Positions 16,547 through 23,263 of a stretch of DNA of 25,854 nucleotides are shown here, piece after piece. Position 1 is the stretch's first letter. The number at the start of each line of letters is the position of its first letter. Source of the stretch: JBAXLO01 sp037134755 (GTDB lineage: Bacteria > Bacteroidota > Bacteroidia > Bacteroidales > JACABE01); NCBI GenBank assembly GCA_037134755.1, contig JBAXLO010000044.1, positions 1 to 25,854 of the forward strand, in the 5' to 3' direction. The position numbers and the translations under genes were made by a program. The notes below the pieces were generated by a model. The model had not been told where the DNA came from and made no database searches. It saw only the letters and a program-made list of their open reading frames with translations.

Positions 16547-17347
16547 TTAACCTCCAATATTATTAAAATGATTAATATCATTTAAAGAACCACAAGCAGG
16601 CTTTTGAGCTATTGCTGTTTTAATTGCTTTATCAATCCCCATAGTTCTAATATCAATTTCAAGATTATTAAATAAGCAAGGTTTGATCTTACCATTAGCA
16701 GTTAATCTCAAACGATTACAACTAACACAATTCCCTCCATCACCACCTTCAACAATAGCAAAATGACCTCTTTTTAAATCCATTTGAGGAATAAAACGAA
16801 CTATCAGATCATTTTGTTTACAGTATTCAGAAACAGCTTTAGCCTCTGGTTCATCACTATTTCTATCAACAACACAATTAATTTTAACTGGGGAAAGACC
16901 AGCTTGTTTAGCAGCAGCAATACCTTCTTTTACTTTCTCAATATCACCACCTCTGGTAATAGTTTTAAATTTAATTGCATCCATTGTATCCATACTTATA
17001 TTTATACGATGAAGACCATTGTCTTTTAGTTGCTGGGCGAATTCAGAAAGCAGAATCCCATTGGTAGTCATGCTTAAATCCTTAATTCCATCAATAGATG
17101 AAAGCATCTTTATAAGATTAACAATACCTTTTCTTACTAAAGGTTCACCACCCGTTATTCTAACTTTATTAATACCATTAAGAACAGCTATCTTTGTGAA
17201 GTTAGTAATCTCCTCAAATGATAGAATTTCTTTATGCGAAAGCAAAGGAACACCCTCTTCCGGCATACAATAAGTACATCGAAGATTACATCTATCGGTA
17301 ACAGATATACGAAGATAATTTATAGAACGGTTATAATTGTCGAACAT
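16547..17347 (-). CDS. moaA: GTP 3',8-cyclase MoaA, compact form
   Basis: Radical-SAM enzyme that starts molybdenum-cofactor synthesis by converting GTP to 3',8-cyclo-7,8-dihydro-GTP. The SAM cluster is C20-x3-C24-x2-C27 (DRCNLRCTYC), with GGEP at 66-69. The C-terminal substrate cluster is C207-x2-C210-x13-C224 in NCVSCNRLRLT and KIKPC, and the protein ends in the expected IGG. At 266 residues it is about 60 shorter than usual MoaA. The missing part lies between VRFI (183-186) and GGNC (204-207), where other MoaA have a longer linker and helix, yet all catalytic cysteines and the NRLRL arginines remain. It starts inside moeA (17-bp overlap, 17331-17347). Confidence 0.92.
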   Translation of the reverse strand: MFDNYNRSINYLRISVTDRCNLRCTYCMPEEGVPLLSHKEILSFEEITNFTKIAVLNGINKVRITGGEPLVRKGIVNLIKMLSSIDGIKDLSMTTNGILLSEFAQQLKDNGLHRINISMDTMDAIKFKTITRGGDIEKVKEGIAAAKQAGLSPVKINCVVDRNSDEPEAKAVSEYCKQNDLIVRFIPQMDLKRGHFAIVEGGDGGNCVSCNRLRLTANGKIKPCLFNNLEIDIRTMGIDKAIKTAIAQKPACGSLNDINHFNNIGG

Positions 17348-18500
17348 TAACTGATTCTCCTTTTCTTAATTCAGACTGTCCTTTTTCCATCCATATCAAA
17401 CCATTAGCAAAAGCATAAGCATGAATATGTGCTGAGCCATTATATTGAACAGGAAAAATCAATCCATCTTTAATATTAACAGGAATAAAAGCTTTACGCT
17501 CAGTCTTCTTACGACGATAATCACTTCCCATGTTAAGAGTTAATTCAGGAATCTCTTCGATGCATACCATCATCTTTCTAATAAGAGGCTTAACAAGCAT
17601 CTCAAACTGAACAAAAGAAGATACCGGATTGCCGGGCAAACCAAAGATGTATTTATTATCTTTAACACCAAAAACAGTTGGACGACCAGGTTGAACTGCA
17701 ATACTTTTGAAAAGAATATCAACACCCATGTCATTCAAAATCTCAGGCACATAATCAAAGTCACCCATTGAAACGCCACCTGTAAGAAGAACTATATCGT
17801 TGTTTGAAAATGCTGAAGCTATTTTATTATATGTTGATTCTTTATCATCTTTAGCAATTCCTTCATAATTGGCATAAGCTCCTGCTTTATGAACCTGTGC
17901 AATTAATTGCCAAGCATTTGAATTTCTAATTTGAGAGATTTCTGGAGTAACAGAAGGTTCTACTAATTCGTCACCTGTAGAGATGATGCCAATTTTAGGC
18001 TGGCAACTTACTTTAGGATTAACAGCACCAACAGATGCCATGACAGCTATATGCTGAGGTTTAATAATAATACCTTTATTAAGAACTAAGTCACCTTTCT
18101 TAATATCTTCAGCTTTATAACAGATATTAACGGATGTTGAATCTTTTAGATACTTAACTCTTTTATCACTACTTACAGTGTCTTCAACCATTATAACACA
18201 ATCTGCTCCATTAGGAAGCATAGCACCTGTCATAATCTTTGAACATTGTCTTGTTTGAATTTCTTTATCTGGCTTTTTACCGGCAGGGATCACTTCAATC
18301 AGCTCTAATTCACAATAAATATCATCTTTTCTACAAGCATAACCATCAACTGCCGATTTATCAAAAGGTGGCATGTTCATATCAGAGAAAATATCTTCAG
18401 CTAATACTCTGTTTAGAGAATTAATCATACCGACATTTTCTACATTTGTTTCAATTGCAGAATCTAAAACGATATTTAAAGCCTCTTCAAAAGTTATCAT
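17331..18500 (-). CDS. moeA: Molybdopterin molybdenumtransferase MoeA
   Basis: Cytosolic enzyme that inserts molybdate into adenylylated molybdopterin (389 residues, usual length about 400). Motifs in order: MPPFDKSAVDGYA (43-55), GAMLPNGADCVIMVED, GIISTGDELVEP, QIRNSNAWQL, LTGGVSMGDFDYV, VQPGRPTVFG and FGLPGNPVSSFVQFE, followed by the C-terminal MoeA domain. It starts 63 bp after the TonB receptor stop on the same strand and overlaps moaA by 17 bp, so moeA-moaA are translationally linked. No moaD, moaE, mogA or mobA is present in the window; those steps must be encoded elsewhere. Confidence 0.94.
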   Translation of the reverse strand: MITFEEALNIVLDSAIETNVENVGMINSLNRVLAEDIFSDMNMPPFDKSAVDGYACRKDDIYCELELIEVIPAGKKPDKEIQTRQCSKIMTGAMLPNGADCVIMVEDTVSSDKRVKYLKDSTSVNICYKAEDIKKGDLVLNKGIIIKPQHIAVMASVGAVNPKVSCQPKIGIISTGDELVEPSVTPEISQIRNSNAWQLIAQVHKAGAYANYEGIAKDDKESTYNKIASAFSNNDIVLLTGGVSMGDFDYVPEILNDMGVDILFKSIAVQPGRPTVFGVKDNKYIFGLPGNPVSSFVQFEMLVKPLIRKMMVCIEEIPELTLNMGSDYRRKKTERKAFIPVNIKDGLIFPVQYNGSAHIHAYAFANGLIWMEKGQSELRKGESVNVRQL

Positions 18501-18563
18501 CTTAATGAGATTAAATTATACATAACTTATGAAAAGTTAATATGAATGAATTATTTAACAACT

Positions 18564-20906
18564 TTAGAATGTTAAACTACATCCTAAACTTGGCATAAAA
18601 GGCAACTGATCTACTCTTTGATTTAGTACGCGGTCGAAATAGAATATATTTTGATAATCATAAACGTTTGTAATGCTTAAAGTAGTTTCGAGAATTGAAC
18701 TCTTAGTTAAGAAGAATTTCTTTTTTAAAGTAAAATCCATACGTTGATAAGCAGGAAGTCTTCCTTGATCAAGTCCGGCATAAAGCACTCCTAAACCACC
18801 ATTTGTAGTAGTATAGTTTGAACTTATATTCTGTCCGAAATCTAACTTCTCATAATACCCTTGAGTTTGAGTATATGGAAAACCTGAGCCATAATTCCAT
18901 CTTACATCAACTTCCCAATCAAAATTAGAACCTAATACATAAGAAACCAATAGATTTACATTATGACGTCTGTCCCATGTTGGAGAATAATCTTCCAATT
19001 CATCAGATCTATTAACAAATCCTAATGAATAAACAGCCCAAACATACAGTCTTTTATAGTCGTATTTTAAACTAAAATCAACACCATAAGCATTACCTGT
19101 TTCTATAACATAATCTGTTCTCAAGTAATCAGGTCTATAATATATTGAAGAAGGATCGTTATAAGGATCAGCATCAGGAAAAATTTTATTCCTATTTATA
19201 TTAGTCAACTGTGAGAAGTTTTTATAATAACCTTCAACATTTACTGTTATATAATCTTTAACATCATATTCAGCACCAAAAACTATATGTTGAGATTTTT
19301 GCAAACGACTTGTAACATCTTGTTGTTTATATTGTGATGGTAAATTATCAGGACTTGATAGAAAACCATAAAACAGATTAACAATATCTAAATCAGATCT
19401 AGCATCCATAAGATTTTGAGAATACAAACCACTAGCCATTTTTAATCTAAGTTTATCATTAACAAGATATTTCATAGCTAAACGTGGCTCCGGTGACATT
19501 TCGGAAAGTGAACCATAGTATTGCACTCTAAAACTTGGCTCTAGCAATAGTTTACCAATAGTAGCTTTATATTTCACATAACCACCAATTTCAGAATCAT
19601 TATCACTTGCACTTATTGATTGTTTAACTGAATTAAAGAAATTAAAATCAGTTTTAAAACCTTGAAGTTCCAGCCCATACTTTAATTGATTTTTATCGAT
19701 TATATAAGTGAAATTTAATGCCATATTAAAACCACTAATATCACTGCTTCGGGGCAAACCATCCTTGCTAGCCTCTGTAATACTGTAATTAGAATATGCA
19801 AATATCCCATCCATTAACATTGTGGAATTACCCGGTACAACTGTAAAGTTAGAACCAAATCCATTAGCTAACCAATTAAAAGTTGATATAGCTCTGTAAT
19901 TTTGAACATTATCATCATAATGAAATCCAAAGAAATTGATTTTATTACCATTCTGACCATTAAAAGTTATCTTACCATAAATATCATTAAAGTTAAAAGG
20001 CAAACCTGCTGAATCAATATAACTATAAAATATCTTTGAACTTTGAGCTAGATAAGAATTCTTGGCACTAATTATAAATGTAGTACTACTTGGACTGGCT
20101 TCTGTTTCTTTCTTCAAAGGACCTTCGATCATAATCCCTGAACCAAAAGTACTTGCATTTACTTTTCCTGTAAGCTTTTTAGTATTACCTTCACGAGTAG
20201 TAACATCCATGATTGAGGAAATCCTTCCACCATATTCAGCTCCAAAACCACCTGTATAAACTTCAGCATTACGTAAAATATCAGTATCAAACACAGAGAA
20301 TAAGCCTATTGAATGGAAGGGATTATAAATAATCATACCATCTAAAAGTACTTTGTTTTGAATTGGAGAACCACCCCTAATGTATAATTGGCCGCCCTGA
20401 TCGCCTGTAAAGATAACGCCGGGAATAACCTGTAAATATTGGGCAAGATCAGGTGTTGCTCCAATTGTAGGAATCTGTTTTACTTGCTTTGGTGTTACTT
20501 TAAACTCTGATGTCTTGGTTTCTGTACGTGCCTCTTCTCTTGAAGATTCAATATTTATAGTAGTTAAATTTATTGCTGCCTTCTTTACCTTTAGTTTCTT
20601 AGTTATTACATCATTGGTACTAATAGTTATAGGCATACTTATCGAATCATAGATCATACTCTTAACCATAAGAATATAGTTGCCTGGTTTTATATTTGAA
20701 ATAACATAAAAACCACTGGCATTTGATGTTCCACCGTATGAAGTGCCTTTTAGAAAAATAGTTGTAAACATTACAGGCTCTCCGGTTTCTTCGGTTATAA
20801 AGCCTTTTATAGTGCCTAATCCATTTTGTGCTTTCGCAGAATGTGATGTAAATATAATCGTTAGGAGTAAAGCTATCGAATAAAAAGTAATATTTCTAAG
20901 ATACAT
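18564..20906 (-). CDS. TonB-dependent outer-membrane receptor
   Basis: Outer-membrane beta-barrel for energised uptake of an unknown ligand (780 residues). Signal peptide 1-27 (ends SAKAQ). A carboxypeptidase-regulatory-like domain spans about 30-115 (GTIKGFITEETGEPV...GFYVISNIKPGNY). The plug domain follows (PTIGATPDLAQYLQVIPGV, GGQLYIRGGSP, NKVLLDGMIIYNPFH, VYTGGFGAEYGGRISS), and then a barrel ending in SLGCSLTF with a terminal Phe. No SusD partner is adjacent, so it is not a typical glycan-uptake SusC; peptide, cofactor or metal-chelate uptake is more likely. The Mo-cofactor genes immediately downstream raise the possibility of an oxyanion or pterin-related ligand, but adjacency is the only evidence. 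Confidence 0.93.
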   Translation of the reverse strand: MYLRNITFYSIALLLTIIFTSHSAKAQNGLGTIKGFITEETGEPVMFTTIFLKGTSYGGTSNASGFYVISNIKPGNYILMVKSMIYDSISMPITISTNDVITKKLKVKKAAINLTTINIESSREEARTETKTSEFKVTPKQVKQIPTIGATPDLAQYLQVIPGVIFTGDQGGQLYIRGGSPIQNKVLLDGMIIYNPFHSIGLFSVFDTDILRNAEVYTGGFGAEYGGRISSIMDVTTREGNTKKLTGKVNASTFGSGIMIEGPLKKETEASPSSTTFIISAKNSYLAQSSKIFYSYIDSAGLPFNFNDIYGKITFNGQNGNKINFFGFHYDDNVQNYRAISTFNWLANGFGSNFTVVPGNSTMLMDGIFAYSNYSITEASKDGLPRSSDISGFNMALNFTYIIDKNQLKYGLELQGFKTDFNFFNSVKQSISASDNDSEIGGYVKYKATIGKLLLEPSFRVQYYGSLSEMSPEPRLAMKYLVNDKLRLKMASGLYSQNLMDARSDLDIVNLFYGFLSSPDNLPSQYKQQDVTSRLQKSQHIVFGAEYDVKDYITVNVEGYYKNFSQLTNINRNKIFPDADPYNDPSSIYYRPDYLRTDYVIETGNAYGVDFSLKYDYKRLYVWAVYSLGFVNRSDELEDYSPTWDRRHNVNLLVSYVLGSNFDWEVDVRWNYGSGFPYTQTQGYYEKLDFGQNISSNYTTTNGGLGVLYAGLDQGRLPAYQRMDFTLKKKFFLTKSSILETTLSITNVYDYQNIFYFDRVLNQRVDQLPFMPSLGCSLTF

Positions 20907-20949
20907 AATTTTAAAATAGGTTCCGTATTTGTAATAAAAACTAATTCGG

Positions 20950-20957
20950 CAAAATTA
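20950..20957 (-). promoter_or_regulatory. Promoter -7 element of the TonB receptor gene
   Basis: TAATTTTG on the minus strand matches TAnnTTTG, 43 bp before ATG 20906. A TTG lies 16 bp upstream, which is short for the -33 element. It may also serve moeA-moaA-moaC by read-through. Confidence 0.5.
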
Positions 20958-21053
20958 ATGATTTATATCATAACAAGCAGCCTAAAAATGTATTTTATCT
21001 CGTTTTATTAGTTAAATTATAGTTAAACTATCTTAAATTGCCTAATTGGGGTC

Positions 21054-22055
21054 TTAATGAAGGATTTTATAGATAAGTTCTTTCAATAATTCTCCATCAG
21101 TTGCTGAGATACTACCTACTCCTTTCGACTTTAAATCATATTCTCTTATTATAGAGATGACTTGACGAAGCTTTGGCTCAGGATAATTACGAGCTGCTTC
21201 TACATAATCCTTAGTAAAAAAGGGACTTACACCTAATACAGAGGCTACATTATTATTATTAGATTTATCAGCCAGATGATGATACGTTAAAATTTTAGCA
21301 AAATAATTATAGATAATTGGAGAAATCTTAACCAATGGATTCTCTCTGGGATTAGCTGCAAAATAGTTGATTATCTGATTAGATTTAAGAACATCTTTCT
21401 TACCTAAAGATTTCTGAAGTTCAAACACATTAAAATCTTTACTTATACCGATGTTTTTCTCTATAAGTTCGGGTGTAATAGTGGTGTTTTCAGGTATATT
21501 AAGTATAAGTTTATTGATTTCGTTTACAATCTTGGCAAGATCATTACCCAGATAATCGGCTAGCATCGTAGTAGCTTCTTGCGTAATCTTTAGTTTACGC
21601 TCTTTTAAATAGTCATTAATCCATGCAGGCACTTGATTATCGTACAACTTAGCCGACTCGAAGAGTACGCCTTTCTTCTCAATATCTTTAGCAAACTTCT
21701 TGCGTTTATCAATCTTCTTATATTTATGACAAAGCACAAGTATTGTTGATTTTACAGGATTATCAATGTAACTTGCAAGCTCTTCGAGCTTATCTATTTC
21801 CTGAGCTTCTTTAATAATTAATACCTGATAGTTAGCCATCATAGGATACCGCTTAGCATTGCTTACGATGGTAGCCACATCCACATCCCTACCGTAAAGT
21901 ATTGTCTGATTGAACTCTTTTTCAACATCCGTTAACACATTTTCCTCAATATAATCCGAAATTACATCAATATTATAAGGTTCTTCACCATGAAGCAGAT
22001 ATACAGGTCGGTATATTTTATTTTTAAGATCAGTTAATATTTCTTTAGAAGTCAT
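21054..22055 (-). CDS. holA: DNA polymerase III subunit delta
   Basis: Clamp-loader delta subunit that opens the beta sliding clamp (333 residues, usual length). The N-terminal domain shows RPVYLLHGEEPY (16-27), the degenerate nucleotide-binding segment typical of delta, then NAKRYPMMANYQVLIIKEAQ and DNPVKSTILVLCHKYKKIDKRKK. The middle and C-terminal domains follow with LADYLGNDLAKIVNEINKL, DVLKSNQIINYF and VGSISATDGELLKELIYKIL. It starts 18 bp after the AMP nucleosidase stop, so the two form an operon. This pairing is, to my recollection, common in Bacteroidota. Confidence 0.93.
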   Translation of the reverse strand: MTSKEILTDLKNKIYRPVYLLHGEEPYNIDVISDYIEENVLTDVEKEFNQTILYGRDVDVATIVSNAKRYPMMANYQVLIIKEAQEIDKLEELASYIDNPVKSTILVLCHKYKKIDKRKKFAKDIEKKGVLFESAKLYDNQVPAWINDYLKERKLKITQEATTMLADYLGNDLAKIVNEINKLILNIPENTTITPELIEKNIGISKDFNVFELQKSLGKKDVLKSNQIINYFAANPRENPLVKISPIIYNYFAKILTYHHLADKSNNNNVASVLGVSPFFTKDYVEAARNYPEPKLRQVISIIREYDLKSKGVGSISATDGELLKELIYKILH

Positions 22056-22073
22056 TTTATGTAAATAAGTAGT

Positions 22074-22862
22074 TTAGTATTGATTATCATAATCAAAATA
22101 AAGATGTTTTACAGTAAGGCCTTGATTAATTAGCTGATTTAATGAATCAACACCTATATCCAAATGTTCCTGAACAAATGTTTCGTTAACCCTTTTATCA
22201 ATAGCTTCTGTTTTAATACCTTCTGAAATCATTGGTTGATCCGAAACAAGTAGCAAAGCCCCGGAAGGTATGTGATTAGCAAAGCCTACAATAAATATAG
22301 TAGCAGTTTCCATATCAATAGCCATACTGCGAGTGGTACGAAGATATTCTTTAAACTCCTCATCATACTCCCAAACCCTTCGGTTGGTAGTATATACAGT
22401 ACCCGTCCAATAATCACGACCAAAATCCCTTATGGTAGTTGAAATAGCTTTTTGCAAGTTAAAAGCCGGTAAAGCAGGAACTTCTTTAGGAAAATAATCT
22501 CTTGAAGTGCCCTCCCCTCTTATTGCTGCAATTGGAAGAATAAGATCTCCAAGTTTATTTTTCTTTTTTAAACCTCCACATTTGCCTAAAAACAAGCATG
22601 CTTTAGGTTCAATAGCACTAAGTAAATCCATAACAGTGGCAGCATTTGCGCTTCCCATTCCAAAATTAATTATTGTAATGTTATTAGCAGTGGCACATGG
22701 CATTGGCTTGTCGCATCCTTTTACATCTACATTGTATTTTCTAGCAAACAAATCAACATATTTCTGAAAATTAACTAATAAAATATACTCCCCAAACTCC
22801 TCAAGACCTATCCCTGTGTATCGTGGCAGCCAATTATCAACTATTTCTTTTTTAGTAATCAT
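22074..22862 (-). CDS. amn: AMP nucleosidase
   Basis: Cytosolic enzyme that hydrolyses AMP to adenine and ribose 5-phosphate. It belongs to the shorter Bacteroidota-type AMP nucleosidase group (262 residues), which lacks the long N-terminal domain of the E. coli enzyme. PNP/UDP-fold motifs are INFGMGSANAATVMDLL, CLFLGKCGGLK, RGEGTSRDYFP, SMAIDMETATIF (ribose-binding DME) and LLLVSDQPM, with the catalytic Asp in SD. An exact TAnnTTTG promoter lies 38 bp upstream, and holA follows after 18 bp. Confidence 0.93.
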   Translation of the reverse strand: MITKKEIVDNWLPRYTGIGLEEFGEYILLVNFQKYVDLFARKYNVDVKGCDKPMPCATANNITIINFGMGSANAATVMDLLSAIEPKACLFLGKCGGLKKKNKLGDLILPIAAIRGEGTSRDYFPKEVPALPAFNLQKAISTTIRDFGRDYWTGTVYTTNRRVWEYDEEFKEYLRTTRSMAIDMETATIFIVGFANHIPSGALLLVSDQPMISEGIKTEAIDKRVNETFVQEHLDIGVDSLNQLINQGLTVKHLYFDYDNQY

Positions 22863-22899
22863 TAGATTATGATTTTATTTTAATTAAAAAACATTTTTA

Positions 22900-22907
22900 C
22901 AAAATTA
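22900..22907 (-). promoter_or_regulatory. Promoter -7 element of amn-holA
   Basis: TAATTTTG on the minus strand matches TAnnTTTG, 38 bp before ATG 22862. The -33 element is weak. Confidence 0.5.
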
Positions 22908-23083
22908 CTATTAATTATGAAAATATGTAAGATTATTATTAAATAAAAGATAAATAAAAAGAAATTTTTCTTTAAAAAGACATTAACTATTAATATAAGC
23001 AAATTAGTAGCTTTTAAATTACAAAATCCTTTAATTATCTACAAAAAACTCTTTGTTGGGTGCAAAAGTATTTCTGAGCTTGT
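22908..23083. other. AT-rich intergenic DNA before array C
   Basis: No gene. The last 21 bp (23063-23083) weakly resemble an array C unit. Nothing else recognised. Confidence 0.5.
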
Positions 23084-23167
23084 AAACTATATAGTTGTAG
23101 CCCAAAACAATATAGTTATAGGATGAAACAATATTTTTTTAACCTGAAACAATATTGTTGTGGAATC
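23084..23167. repeat. Array C: degenerate 21-bp tandem repeat, four units
   Basis: Units start at 23084, 23105, 23126 and 23147, each exactly 21 bp and beginning AAAC. Unit 1 contains the perfect palindrome AACTATATAGTT, unit 4 the perfect palindrome AACAATATTGTT and unit 2 the near-palindrome AACAATATAGTT; unit 3 has lost its right half (AACAATATTTTT). The shared element is AAC-N6-GTT, as in array B. It lies between the histidine kinase stop and the amn promoter. Confidence 0.8.
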
Positions 23168-23263
23168 AAGGTTGGTTTCCCTATTAATACACTCTTAATT
23201 AGTATAACCTTTTATCTACAGATGTCCATTAAACTTATTGAAGTTAATAAATTATTTGCAGAT

